NCBI RefSeq assembly: GCF_000252125.1
Contig: NZ_AHKF01000020.1
Span: 1-64,000, forward strand
Source: Flavobacterium frigoris PS1
GTDB lineage: Bacteria; Bacteroidota; Bacteroidia; Flavobacteriales; Flavobacteriaceae
Length of the DNA: 64,000 nt
Direction: 5' to 3'
Made by a program: the position numbers and the translations under genes
The notes under the pieces: model-generated
The model's database searches: none
What the model saw: only the letters and a program-made list of their open reading frames with translations
Told to the model about the DNA's origin: nothing
Shown: positions 32,408 through 43,300 of the stretch, in pieces
How positions within the stretch are numbered: position 1 is the stretch's first letter
How the letters are laid out: each line of letters begins with the position of its first letter

Positions 32408-34990
32408 TTAATAATACTTGCTATTTCGCCTAATGATCCATTTTTCTATTTCTACTGCCCAGAAAACGACCGTTGATGCGATAATGGTTACTGCTAATTC
32501 AAAAACAGTAAGTGGTTGGGTTTTAAAAATAACATTACAAAAAGGAATATAAATAATCAGTAACTGCAATGTTATGGTAATTAGTAATGCCCATAGGAGA
32601 GGTTTATTTGACAGTAAACCTATTGTGAAAAGGGAATTCCGTTTAGAACGAATGGCCATCACATGTCCCATTTGGCTAAAACAGAGGACTGTAAACGCAA
32701 TGGTTTGCCAATGTGGAATTTGTTGTTGTATCGCCCATGCTTGTGTCCCAAGGGTTACCATGCCCATTAGAAATCCGACCCAAAAAATGTGATAGGCCAT
32801 CCTTTTTGTAAAAATATTTTGTTTTGGATCTTTTGGTGGATGTTTCATAATGTTCAATTCCTCCGGCTCAGAGGCCAGAGCTAATCCAGGAAGGCCATCC
32901 GTTACTAGATTTATCCACAAAATATGGATTGCCAGTAAAGGAAATGGCAACCCGAAAAATGGCGCTAGAAAAATAGCACATATTTCCCCGAAATTTCCCG
33001 TGAGAATATATTTTATAAATTTCAAGATATTGTCAAAGATCATTCGTCCATGTTTAACAGCAATTACGATGGTGGCAAAATTATCGTCCAATAATATCAT
33101 GTCGGCCGCTTCTTTGGAAACCTCCGTTCCATTGACTCCCATAGCAATCCCAATATTAGCAATTTTAAGAGCAGGGGCATCATTTACCCCGTCACCGGTC
33201 ATGGCTACAAAATGGCCTTTGCCTTGTAAAGCTTTGATTATTTTTAATTTCTGTTCCGGATTGACACGGGCATAAACGCGCACTTTATCAACTATGTCTT
33301 TAAACTGCTGATCCGTTAAAGAAGCTAATTTGGATCCACTCAATATGATGTCTTCTTCAGAAGTAATAATTCCAAGTACCATGGCAATTGCTTTTGCAGT
33401 AAGTTTATGATCACCAGTAATCATCACAGGAATAATACCTGCTTCTTTACATTGTGCAACAGCTTGTTTCGCTTCTTCCCTTGGTGGATCGATCATTCCC
33501 GCTAATCCTACAAATAGCAGTGAGGATTCTAATACTTCGACGTCTAGAACCTCCGGTAATTCATCGATTTCTTTTATTGCATATCCAAGTACGCGATACC
33601 CTTTGTTAGCCATTTTATCTGCTTTTTGCTCAAATTCATAAAGGAGAGTCTTTTGATTTTTAATTAAATTGGGTAATAGAGCATCTACAGCCCCTTTAGT
33701 AATGGCTATATATCCTTTTTCCGTTTGATGAATTGTAGTCATGCATTTTCTGGATGCGTCGAATGGAAATTCTGCGACCCTTGGAAACTTTTTTTCCAAG
33801 TCAATTTTTTCCACCTTTTCATTAAATGCATATTGGACTAGCGCGATTTCCGTTGCATCTCCAAACCATTTATTATCACTTTTTTGTGTGACATCATTAT
33901 TGAGAGCCATGGCATTGAGTAATGCATTATGCTGGAAAAAGGCTGATTTAGTTTTTATATCGGTTACAACATAAATTTCCTGTACCGTCATTTTATTTTG
34001 AGTCAACGTTCCTGTTTTATCGGTGCAGATATAAGTAACCGAACCTAATGTTTCAACTGCTGGAAGATTTCGAACGATTGCATTACTTTTTATTAACCGT
34101 TTGGCTCCAAAGGCTAGGGCAATGGTAACTAAAGCAGGTAATGCTTCAGGGATGGCTGCAACCGCTAGTGAGATAGAAGTTAATAACATGGCCAGAATAT
34201 CTTCACCGCTTAGCCAGCCTATTAGAAAAATAGAAGTACAAATTAGGAGGATTACAATGGATAATTGCTTTCCAAAAGTGGCTAGTCTGATTTGTAAAGG
34301 GGTTAATGTTTCGTGTGTTTGAATCATTTCAGCAATGTGGCCGAGTTCCGTTTTCATACCGGTTGCAGTTACATAGGCAGAACCGCGTCCATTTGTTACA
34401 AAAGTACCTTTGAAACCTAAGTTTACTCGGTCTCCTAAGGGGTAATCCCCTTTTGCTAATTGTTCCACTATTTTTTCTACCGAATGTGATTCACCTGTAA
34501 GAGTCGATTCATCCACTTTTACTTGATGCGTTTCAACAAAACGGACATCAGCGGGAATTCTATTTCCGGCTTCGAGCAAAATTAGATCGCCAGGCACTAA
34601 ATTGTCAGAAGGGACTTCAATCGTATTTCCGGATCTAATAACCCTTGTCTTGTTTGGTATGATACTTCTTAAGGCTTGCATTGCTTTTTCGGCTTTGAAT
34701 TCCTGTATAAAACCGATTCCCGCATTGACTAGAATTATGGCTAGAATTATAATAGTATCTGTTATGCCTCCTATAAAACCAGATATAATAGCTACGACAA
34801 TAAGGATGAGAATCATAAAACTGGTCAATTGTCTAAATAAAATACCTATCACGGTCTTAGTTTTCTTGTCAACAATCTTATTTTTCCCGTATTCGGCCAA
34901 GCGTTTTGAGGCATTTGTTTGCTCAAGTCCAGACGAACTTGTATCTAGTAAACGGGATACTTCGGAAAGTGGAAGTAAATGCCAATTCAT
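32408..34990 (-). CDS. P-type cation ATPase, Ca2+-like (P2A)
   Basis: An 860-residue P-type ATPase. Order: N-terminal cation-ATPase domain (1-70), actuator with TGES (165-168), M4 motif IPEALP (280-285), phosphorylation site D324 in CTDKTGTLTQ, nucleotide-binding domain, hinge GDGVNDAPALK, and a C-terminal membrane domain of six helices. The PEALP motif and overall length place it with SERCA/PMR1-like Ca2+ or Mn2+ exporters rather than heavy-metal pumps; no N-terminal metal-binding domain. It starts with MNWHLLPLSEV, the usual beginning. It lies in the same direction as the S2P gene with a 183-nt gap. Confidence 0.88.
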   Translation of the reverse strand: MNWHLLPLSEVSRLLDTSSSGLEQTNASKRLAEYGKNKIVDKKTKTVIGILFRQLTSFMILILIVVAIISGFIGGITDTIIILAIILVNAGIGFIQEFKAEKAMQALRSIIPNKTRVIRSGNTIEVPSDNLVPGDLILLEAGNRIPADVRFVETHQVKVDESTLTGESHSVEKIVEQLAKGDYPLGDRVNLGFKGTFVTNGRGSAYVTATGMKTELGHIAEMIQTHETLTPLQIRLATFGKQLSIVILLICTSIFLIGWLSGEDILAMLLTSISLAVAAIPEALPALVTIALAFGAKRLIKSNAIVRNLPAVETLGSVTYICTDKTGTLTQNKMTVQEIYVVTDIKTKSAFFQHNALLNAMALNNDVTQKSDNKWFGDATEIALVQYAFNEKVEKIDLEKKFPRVAEFPFDASRKCMTTIHQTEKGYIAITKGAVDALLPNLIKNQKTLLYEFEQKADKMANKGYRVLGYAIKEIDELPEVLDVEVLESSLLFVGLAGMIDPPREEAKQAVAQCKEAGIIPVMITGDHKLTAKAIAMVLGIITSEEDIILSGSKLASLTDQQFKDIVDKVRVYARVNPEQKLKIIKALQGKGHFVAMTGDGVNDAPALKIANIGIAMGVNGTEVSKEAADMILLDDNFATIVIAVKHGRMIFDNILKFIKYILTGNFGEICAIFLAPFFGLPFPLLAIHILWINLVTDGLPGLALASEPEELNIMKHPPKDPKQNIFTKRMAYHIFWVGFLMGMVTLGTQAWAIQQQIPHWQTIAFTVLCFSQMGHVMAIRSKRNSLFTIGLLSNKPLLWALLITITLQLLIIYIPFCNVIFKTQPLTVFELAVTIIASTVVFWAVEIEKWIIRRNSKYY

Positions 34991-35136
34991 TTGAGTTTAT
35001 TTTAAGAGTTATTTCTTTCCCTCTTTCTTCAATTTTAATAGGATTATAAGATAGGGAAACGAACGACGAGCCATTTTTACAAAATTATAATTGACCCTAA
35101 TGTCTGGTATTAAGGACAAATTTTGCAAAGGAACAT

Positions 35137-35298
35137 TTAGTTTAATTCGTTTTCGCAAATGCCTTCGTAGCCTTCAGCTGGTTTTAAAGTATCTTCGTTT
35201 AAAGCTTGTTGAGTATATTCTAATTGATGCTTGCCATGTATCGCGTTTTCGATAAATGGTCTGTCAAAGTCATAAACGCTGTACATTAGAATTTTCAT
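35137..35298 (-). pseudogene. 5' remnant of a D-lactate dehydrogenase gene
   Basis: A 53-codon frame starting MKILMYSVYDFDRPFIENAI and continuing HGKHQLEYTQQALNEDTL, KPAEGYEGICENELN, then stop. It matches the first ~48 residues of D-lactate (2-hydroxyacid) dehydrogenases, which run MKIxxYSxxDFDxPF and HELxxTxxALNxxT. The remaining ~280 residues, including the whole NAD domain, are gone. Thirty bases separate its ATG from the OsmC-like gene upstream, so the 5' operon junction survived. Expression as a 53-residue peptide is possible but unlikely to be functional. Confidence 0.75.
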
Positions 35299-35328
35299 AA
35301 TTTGTTATTTTATAAGTGATAGGCTATT

Positions 35329-35802
35329 TTATTTTTCGGCATGATCATATTTCTCATCTTTAGAAATTAGTGTCAGTTCAATACTTACTTCTGGATCTAA
35401 ATGAATGTTTGCTTTAAGAGTGTTAAGAATCAAACAAGAATTTTTACTCATTTCCAATATGTATCTGACTCGTTCTGGATTTTGAAAATAGGGAATTACT
35501 ACTTTTGGTCTTAGCATAATTTCAGTTATCGTATCTGTTCCTTTTATCGTTTCAATTGTGCAGCTGGAGCTACTTTCAAAGCTTATAATTTGAATAGTTG
35601 AGTTTTCGATAGCGGTTAAAAAGCTCGCCATTAGACAACTATTTATAGAAGCAAGAAGTAAATGCTCTGGTGAGCAGGTTTCTTCCATTATTTTTTGCAA
35701 ATCCAGTACTGCTTTTTGTTCTGAATCTTGTGGAAATATAGATTCAATTAAAAAACCTTTTCTTTTACTTTTTGCCCTTAAATTTACTTCGAAAGTATTC
35801 AT
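35329..35802 (-). CDS. OsmC-family protein (divergent)
   Basis: A 157-residue OsmC-superfamily protein. The N-terminal strand contains RAKSKRKGFLIE, and the two conserved cysteines occur in LLLASINSCLMASF (C74) and MSKNSCLIL (C126). It probably acts as a thiol peroxidase or a thiol-handling enzyme. It is separated by only 36 nt from the SDR gene on the same strand and was probably part of the SDR-OsmC-lactate dehydrogenase operon before the last gene was lost. Confidence 0.8.
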   Translation of the reverse strand: MNTFEVNLRAKSKRKGFLIESIFPQDSEQKAVLDLQKIMEETCSPEHLLLASINSCLMASFLTAIENSTIQIISFESSSSCTIETIKGTDTITEIMLRPKVVIPYFQNPERVRYILEMSKNSCLILNTLKANIHLDPEVSIELTLISKDEKYDHAEK

Positions 35803-35838
35803 ATAAAATAGTTTTCAGTTATGAAATTAGTTAATGAA

Positions 35839-36594
35839 TTATTGGGCGACAAAGCCGCCGTCCACAGCCATTGCATGTCCGGTCACAAATGAAGCTCCGT
35901 CAGAACACATCCAAATGACAGCATTGGCGATTTCTTCAGCTTGGCCAAATCGGCCTACAGGTTCTAAATTAGTAAATTGTGCTATAGCTTCTTTATCGTT
36001 TCCGGTAAGTCGATCAATCATAGGGGTTTGTATTACTCCTGGACAAACTGCATTCACACGTATTCCTAGTTTAGCACATTCTAATGCGGATGTTTTTGTC
36101 AAACCTATAACGCCATGTTTTGACGCTACATAAGCAGGTAAACTAGAAAATCCTACCAATCCAGCTACCGAGGAGCAGTTAACTATAACTCCTTTTCCTT
36201 GTTTAATCATTTCGGGGATTTCATATTTCATGCAGAGCCAAACTCCTTTCAGGTTGACTCCAATAGTTTTGTCCCAGTTCTCTTCTGAACAATCCTGCAC
36301 GGGAGCTGACTCACCCTCAATTCCAGCATTGTTGAAAGCATAATCTAATCGTCCAAAAGTCGCAATAGTTTTTTCTACCATCGCTTTGACATCAGAGGAT
36401 TTAGAAACATCGCATTTAATGAACAGGGCCTCACCGCCGGATTTTGTAATGAGGTCTATTGTTTCGGTATTTTCTTTCCAATCCACCACAACGACTTTGG
36501 CTTCTTTTTTGGCGAAAGCCAGAGCTGTTGCCCTACCAATCCCAAAGGAACCACCCGTCACGATTGCCACTTTATTTTTGAATTCAGATTCCAT
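35839..36594 (-). CDS. SDR-family NAD-dependent oxidoreductase
   Basis: A 251-residue classical short-chain dehydrogenase. Cofactor motif TGGSFGIG (13-20), NNAG (88-91), catalytic S142, Y155 and K159 (YVASK). D38 at the end of the second strand predicts NAD(H) rather than NADP(H). The sequence is of the glucose-1-dehydrogenase/3-oxoacyl reductase-like group; substrate unknown. It starts 20 nt after the ppsA stop codon, so it is probably co-transcribed with PEP synthase. Confidence 0.88.
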   Translation of the reverse strand: MESEFKNKVAIVTGGSFGIGRATALAFAKKEAKVVVVDWKENTETIDLITKSGGEALFIKCDVSKSSDVKAMVEKTIATFGRLDYAFNNAGIEGESAPVQDCSEENWDKTIGVNLKGVWLCMKYEIPEMIKQGKGVIVNCSSVAGLVGFSSLPAYVASKHGVIGLTKTSALECAKLGIRVNAVCPGVIQTPMIDRLTGNDKEAIAQFTNLEPVGRFGQAEEIANAVIWMCSDGASFVTGHAMAVDGGFVAQ

Positions 36595-36614
36595 AATTGA
36601 TTTGTTTTAGGTGG

Positions 36615-39029
36615 TTACAACCGTACCGTATTTTTCTTTTCTGCTTCCAATATGTTTTCAATTCCTTTTATCATAGCGTCCGGATTAAAGGAAATGCTGT
36701 CGATTCCTTCCTCTACTAGGAACTGTGCAAATTTTGGAATATCACTAGGTGCCTGACCGCACAGACCTACTTTTATTTTGTTACGTTTTGCTGCATGAAT
36801 CGTTTCTCGAATTAAATTCTTTACAGCTGGGTTTTCCTCGGTAAATAAATAGCTTACCAATGCTGAATCGCGGTCCAAGCCAAGGGTGAGCTGTGTCAAA
36901 TCATTGGAGCCAATTGAAAAACCATCAAAAAGTTGGGCAAATTCGTCAGCCAGAATCACATTACTCGGAATTTCGATCATTACGTATATTTCAAGATTGT
37001 TTTCGCCTTGAGTCAATCCGTTTTTTTTCATTTCTGCTATTACTTTTTTCCCTTCTTCTATAGTTCTGCAAAACGGAATCATTAGTTTTACGTTTTGAAG
37101 CCCCATTTCGTTGCGTACTTTTTTCATAGCCTCACATTCCAAAGCAAATCCTTTTTTGTAAAAATCACTGTAGTAACGAGAAGCACCGCGAAAACCAATC
37201 ATGGGGTTTTCCTCATCGGGTTCGAAATATTTCCCTCCTATAAGATTAGCATATTCATTACTTTTAAAATCACTCATGCGTACAATGACATCTTTAGGGT
37301 AAAAAGCGGCTGCTACGATGGATACGGCTTCCGCCAATTTATCGATGAAATAGTCTTTGCCGTCTTCGTAGCTTTTGGTTAAATTATGTATCTCGGTCGC
37401 TACATCCGAATCAGTTATTTTTTCCGGCTCACACAAAGCTAGCGGATGGATCTTTATACTATTAGAAATGGCAAATTCCATTCGCATTAAACCAACGCCT
37501 TTGTTGGGGTAAAAACTCAATTCAAATGCTCTTTCTGGGTCGGCTAAAATAAACATGGGGTCTGTTTCCGGCAAAGCTAATTGACTAAAATCCTGTTCTG
37601 TGATTTCCCATTTTAGTTTGCCGTCATAAACGTTTCCGTCTTTACCTTCGGCACAGGATACCGTAATTTGTTGTCCATTTTTGATAGATGTTGTGGCTTC
37701 TCCACATCCTACCACTGCGACAGTTTCTAGTTCCCGTGCAACAATGGCAGCATGACTAGTGCGTCCTCCTTTGTTGGTAATGATGGCGGACGCTTTTTTT
37801 AGTATAGGATCCCAATCGGGGTTCGTTAAGTCTGTTACGAGAATCTCTCCTTCCAGCAGCTGGTTTCCTTCTTGGGGGTTATGAAGTATTCTAGCTTTTC
37901 CACATGCTATTTTGTCTCCCAATGCGATTCCTTGGGTAATTAGCTGTCCTTTTTCTTTGAGTTTGTAAATCTTCCGAACTTGTTTTTTATCTTTTCCATA
38001 AACCGTTTCCGGGCGTGCCTGAACAATATACAGCTGGTTGTTGATTCCGTCTTTTGCCCATTCAATATCCATGGGTTTTTTATAATGCTTTTCTATGGCA
38101 TAACACCATTTTGAAAGTTGGACGACTTCTTCGTCCTGTAGGGAAAATTGGTTTTGTCTTTCTATTGGTGTTTCATTATTTAGGGTGGTTTCTTCAGCAG
38201 AGGTTTCTTTTGATTGTCCTGCATAAATCATAGTAAATTCTTTTCTGCCACAATGCCTTTTCAGTATGGGGTTGAAGTTTTTATTTTGCAAAGTAGGCTT
38301 GAATACCATCCACTCATCAGGAGTTACGGTTCCTTTTACGATATTTTCGCCTAGCCCCCAACTGCTATTAATAATGATTGTGTTTTGAAATCCAGTATCC
38401 GGATCGATGGTAAAGGCAACACCGGAGGAGGCTTTGTCGCTTCGCACCATTTGTTGTATACCAACAGAAATGGCAATATCCATCTTTGCGAATCCCATAT
38501 CATGGCGGTATTTTATGGCCCGGTCCGTAAACAGAGAGGCATAGCAGCGATGGATGGCTTCCTCGAGCTGCTTCTCTCCGCTAATGTTCAAATAGGACTC
38601 CATTCGCCCAGCAAAACTTGCTGTTGGCAAATCTTCGGCTGTGGCACTGCTGCGCACTGCAACCGCTAGATTTTTAATGCCACTTTGTTTGCAAAGAAAT
38701 TGGTAGGCTGTTTGGATTTCTTTTTTTATTTCGGGAGATAGTCTGGCCGATAAAATGTATTTCCGTGTTTTTTCTCCGATTTCCGTAAGGTTAGAATAAT
38801 TTTCTGAATCGAGCGAAAGTAGTAATTTAGTTAAAATCGATTCTATATTATTTTCTTTTCGAAACAATCGGTACACATCGGCAGTTATGGCAAAACCATT
38901 AGGGACGCTAATCCCCAACGGATTTAATTGATTATACATTTCACCTAATGAGGCGTTTTTACCGCCCACTTTTTCGATGTCGTTTATATTAATTTTATTA
39001 AAAAATAGGATGTGTCTTGAATTTTCCAT
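36615..39029 (-). CDS. ppsA: Phosphoenolpyruvate synthase
   Basis: An 804-residue PEP synthase, converting pyruvate and ATP to PEP, AMP and phosphate. The N-terminal ATP-binding domain begins GGKNASLGEM and contains the AVRSSATAEDLPTASFAG loop. The swivelling phosphohistidine domain has H426 in GGRTSHAAIVARELE. The C-terminal barrel has IGSNDLTQLTLGLDRDS and the catalytic cysteine in GLCGQAPSD. Length is normal. It supports gluconeogenesis and anaplerosis. Head of a ppsA-SDR-OsmC unit. Confidence 0.95.
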   Translation of the reverse strand: MENSRHILFFNKININDIEKVGGKNASLGEMYNQLNPLGISVPNGFAITADVYRLFRKENNIESILTKLLLSLDSENYSNLTEIGEKTRKYILSARLSPEIKKEIQTAYQFLCKQSGIKNLAVAVRSSATAEDLPTASFAGRMESYLNISGEKQLEEAIHRCYASLFTDRAIKYRHDMGFAKMDIAISVGIQQMVRSDKASSGVAFTIDPDTGFQNTIIINSSWGLGENIVKGTVTPDEWMVFKPTLQNKNFNPILKRHCGRKEFTMIYAGQSKETSAEETTLNNETPIERQNQFSLQDEEVVQLSKWCYAIEKHYKKPMDIEWAKDGINNQLYIVQARPETVYGKDKKQVRKIYKLKEKGQLITQGIALGDKIACGKARILHNPQEGNQLLEGEILVTDLTNPDWDPILKKASAIITNKGGRTSHAAIVARELETVAVVGCGEATTSIKNGQQITVSCAEGKDGNVYDGKLKWEITEQDFSQLALPETDPMFILADPERAFELSFYPNKGVGLMRMEFAISNSIKIHPLALCEPEKITDSDVATEIHNLTKSYEDGKDYFIDKLAEAVSIVAAAFYPKDVIVRMSDFKSNEYANLIGGKYFEPDEENPMIGFRGASRYYSDFYKKGFALECEAMKKVRNEMGLQNVKLMIPFCRTIEEGKKVIAEMKKNGLTQGENNLEIYVMIEIPSNVILADEFAQLFDGFSIGSNDLTQLTLGLDRDSALVSYLFTEENPAVKNLIRETIHAAKRNKIKVGLCGQAPSDIPKFAQFLVEEGIDSISFNPDAMIKGIENILEAEKKNTVRL

Positions 39030-39322
39030 GACTTATTTTAATTTACGCATTAGTGAGAACAAACGATGAATTATAGTAAATGGATTCTAAAGGGCAAATA
39101 ATAGTATTTTCAATGTCGACTTGACCGTAGGTATTTGTAAAAGAAGGTAGTAGGATTTTCTTCTTGATGTCCGCTTTATAGTAAATTTAGTGAATATATT
39201 TTTTTTGGAAACAAAAAAACTATTTATTTACGCGTTTTTTAGTTGTAAGTAATTGGTTAATAGTATTTTGTTTTAATTTTTGATTTGAGGTAGGGAATTT
39301 CGTTTTTGAAAGGGCAATTTAC

Positions 39323-39991
39323 TTACATTTCGATTATTATAATATCCATGTTTGCGCCTAGATCGTGCAAGTCTTTAGTAATACTTTTTACGAAGTTAGC
39401 TGGACCGCATACATAAAAATGCTGTCCAAAGTCGGAAATATGATCAATCAGGTAGGTACGATCAATTCGTCGACCTCTGAACCCCAAAACATTTTGACGG
39501 GTAAAGAGTTTAATGAAATTATCTCCTAGCATTTCCTGGAGTTCGTCCTCCATGATAACGTCTTCTGATGTTTTATTGCTGTAAATAAGGCTGTTGTTTT
39601 CAATTTTGTTTTTATGGAACAAGTCACGGAAGATTGAAATAAATGGGGTGATGCCTGCACCTCCAGCAATGAAAACACCTGGACCTTTGTATTGAATAGC
39701 CCCAAATACATCATGTAAAATCAGTTCAGCACCTGCATTCGTTCTACCTAACATATTGGTGACGCCTTCATGATCTCGGTAAATCTTTATCATAAATTCA
39801 AGTTGGCTCTGATCCCTTCGGCAGGTAAAGGTAAAAGGGCGTAATTGATTCTTCCATAAGGGTTGGTTTATGGATACTTCTGTTGCCTGACCGGGTATAA
39901 AATCAAAGTCAACAGGTTTTTCAACTGTAAAGCACTTTACATCATGGGTGATATACACTGCTTTTATCACTTTAACAATATGACTGTTCAT
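39323..39991 (-). CDS. FAD/NAD(P)-binding oxidoreductase (ferredoxin reductase-like)
   Basis: A 222-residue protein of the ferredoxin-NADP+ reductase superfamily. The FAD-binding barrel has LRPFTFTCR (RPFT replaces the usual RxYS) and the NAD(P) domain has GAGITPFISIFRDL and YVCGPANFVKSI. It has no fused ferredoxin or globin domain, so it must reduce a separate partner. It lies upstream of ppsA on the same strand with a 293-nt gap in which no gene is seen. It might keep redox balance under low oxygen. Confidence 0.85.
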   Translation of the reverse strand: MNSHIVKVIKAVYITHDVKCFTVEKPVDFDFIPGQATEVSINQPLWKNQLRPFTFTCRRDQSQLEFMIKIYRDHEGVTNMLGRTNAGAELILHDVFGAIQYKGPGVFIAGGAGITPFISIFRDLFHKNKIENNSLIYSNKTSEDVIMEDELQEMLGDNFIKLFTRQNVLGFRGRRIDRTYLIDHISDFGQHFYVCGPANFVKSITKDLHDLGANMDIIIIEM

Positions 39992-40290
39992 AAGGATTCG
40001 TTTAAAATATTTATAGCAAGACTACCTATGGTTTCACAAGGATGTTTTGGTTTTTGGCTGGCATAGGTTAAGGAGGTTAATAAATTTAGTAAAATAAAAC
40101 CGAAAGTCAATATTATTAAGTAGTTAAGTTGCTTGTTTTTAAAGCTTTGTTGTTTTTTGTTTCTTTAAAGGATGGATTTTTTGACATGTTTAAAACAAAA
40201 TAGATATTAAATTTTGAGTATTATCTGATGTTAATTTTATTTGGTCTATTTTAATTTCATTTTTGAATAATATTATGAGTGGAAAGGGAG
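39992..40290. other. Divergent intergenic region before the signalling array
   Basis: Very AT-rich. A plus-strand frame here (to 40066) is the complement of the flavin reductase start and is not credible as a gene. No RNA gene or repeat was recognised. Confidence 0.3.
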
Positions 40291-40321
40291 TTGTTAATTT
40301 AATAAAAAAAAATTATTTTTG
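40291..40321 (+). promoter_or_regulatory. Promoter of the kinase array
   Basis: TTG at 40291-40293, then 20 bases, then TATTTTTG at 40314-40321, matching the Bacteroidota TTG / TAnnTTTG consensus. A 70-base leader follows before the ATG at 40397. Confidence 0.6.
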
Positions 40322-40396
40322 TACTACATTAAAGTTTATTATTACTGTTAATTAGGAATTTACCCGTTTTCTAATTGGATATAAAAAACATTCTAC

Positions 40397-43300
40397 ATGA
40401 AAGAAATTCCTACTACTTCTAAAGAACAAGACCGTCTAAAGGCACTTGAAAGCTATTCAATTATGGATACTTTTCCGGAAAGTGAGTATGATGCAATAAC
40501 GCAGTTGGCCTCTTATATTTGCGGAACTCCAATAGCCTTAGTCAGTTTAGTTGATAAAGACAGACAATGGTTTAAGTCAAGTATAGGGTTGGGGGTGGAA
40601 GAAACAGCCAGAGATATTTCTTTTTGTCAATTTACCATTTTGCAAGATGAGGTTTACGAGGTAAATAATGCATTAGAAAATATATTGTTTGCAGATAATC
40701 CATTAGTCACAGGGAATCCTGACATTCGATTTTATGCTGGTGCGACTCTAAAAGATGCGGATGGATTTAATTTAGGATCACTTTGTGTTATTGATACAGT
40801 GCCAAGAATATTAAAGGAAGAACAAAGAAAGTCTTTAAAAATACTGGCAGATCAAGTGGTTTTATTATTGGAACTACGAAAGAGGAATGTCGATTTATAT
40901 AATACCCAAAAAGAATTTCAGAATTTTATTGAACTTTCAAAGGATTTGGTTTGCATAGCTAATGTGAGTGGATTATTTCATAAAGTAAATCCTGCTTTTA
41001 CGGCCGTATTAGGATATTCAAAAGAAGAATTAGAAGGATCCGCTTTTGTTGATTTTGTCCATCCTGATGATTTAGAAGACACTTATAAAGAGGTGGAGAA
41101 ATTGTCATTAGGACACAAGACCATCAGTTTTGAAAATCGCTACAGATGTAAGAATGGAGAATATATTGTGTTAAGCTGGAATACCTCTCCAGATCCGGCT
41201 ACTGGAAATTTATATTGTATTGCGAGGGACATGACGGTTGAAAAACAAAGGGAGAATGAAATTCTAGAAGTTACTGCAGATTTAACGGCTATTCTAAACG
41301 CTTCTGAATTTTCTATGATAGCAACTGAGTTAGATGGAACTATTAAAGAATTTAATAGGGGGGCTGAAATATTACTGGGCTATAAGGCCGCAGAAGTGGT
41401 AGGGAAGACCTCTCCCGCTATTTTTCATATTTTAGATGAAGTTATACAACGGTCTGAAGATTTAACTCTTGAGCTTGGAGAAAAGGTGGAGCCTGAATTT
41501 GAAACCTTCGTTATTAAAGCATGTAAGACTGGGCTAGCTGATGTGAATGAGTGGACTTATGTAAGAAAAGATGGTAGTATATTTCCAATACAATTATCGG
41601 TTACGCCCATTAAGAGTGTTTTAGGAGATGTTACAGGGTATTTAGGAATTGCTAAGGATATTACAAAAGAAAAAGAAGCAGAATTAAATTTAATAAATAG
41701 TAATCATTTATTAGACGAATCTCAGAGTATTGCCAAAACGGGAAGTTGGAAATTTGATTTAGTCACAAAGGATTTAATTTGGTCCAAGGGGAATTATAAA
41801 ATTTTCGAACTTGACGAATTGCCTGCCAATAAGTTATTTGAGGAATATAGAAAACTACTTCGCCCCGAAACACTGACTCGACTTGATGCAGCAATAGCAA
41901 AAAGTGTTGCTTCAGGTCAGAATTTTGAGTTTCTTACCGATATCGAATTTTCAGACAATAGGGTGAAATATGTTTTAACATTAGGCCAACTTATTAAAAA
42001 TGAATTTGGGGAAGTAGTTGCTGCACAAGGAAGTACTCAGGATATTACTGAGAAAATGCTTGTGGAGCAAAATTTAATAAATAGCAATACCTTATTAGAC
42101 GAATCGCAAAGTATAGCAAAAATAGGAAGTTGGAAGTTTGATTTAGCTACCACTGATCTTGTATGGTCTAAAGGACATTATAGCATATTTGAACTAGAAG
42201 AATTAAGTTCTGATAAACTATTTGAGGCATATCGGGCAAGAATATTTCCCGCTGATTTGCAGATTTTAGATAATATAAAAGGAGACAAAGACTTTAGTAC
42301 TAATTATAGAATCTTACTTCCCGATGGTAGAATAAAGTATATAGCAGAAATAGGGAGACCTTTTAAGAATGAGCAAGGAAAAGTGATTGGACTTAAAGGT
42401 TCTATTCAGGATATTACAGAAAAAACTATAGCTGAACGAAAAATTAAAGAAAAGTCTAAAGAAGTAAATGATATCAGAGCAGCACTAGACGAATCTTCCA
42501 TCGTTACAGTTACAGACCATAAGGGTGTAATTACTTTTGTTAATGAAAATTTTTGTTCCATATCTAAGTATTCAGAGCACGAACTTATCGGGAGATACCA
42601 CTATGTTGACAACCCTGAGTATCAATTAAACAAATTCATAAAAAATATTTGGTCAACTATAGCCAGTGGGAACGTCTGGAAAGGAGATATCAAAAACAGA
42701 GCGAAAGATGGTTCCTATTATTGGGTGAATTCAACGATTGTTCCATTTTTGGATAATAAAGGGAAACCATATCAATATATTGCTATAAGCTCTGACGTTA
42801 CGGATCAAAAATTAGCCAAAGAAAATTTAGATAATGTATTAGTAGATCTTGAAAAAAAGAATAAAGAACTAGATCAATTTGCCTACGTTGTATCGCATGA
42901 TCTCAAGGCTCCGCTAAGAGCCATAAATAACCTTTCAGAGTGGATTGTCGAAGATATGCCAGAAATGCCAAAGATGGTTAGCGATAATTTTGGCCTTTTG
43001 CGAGGACGTGTGCAACGAATGGAAAATCTAATCAACGGGGTTTTAGATTATTCTCGCATTGGGCGAACAGAAATCGCGACAGAAGAAGTAAATGTAAAAT
43101 TGATGTTACATCAAATTGCAGAAACATTAGTGCCAAAGAATGAGTTTGAAATTACTATAGCTGAAAATTTCCCTATAATTAACGAAGCGAATATTTTATT
43201 GTATCAGGTTTTCAGTAACCTAATTAGCAATGCAGTCAAGTACAATGACAAAACACATGGAATAATAAAATGCTATTATGATTCTCTGCCTAATTTTCAT

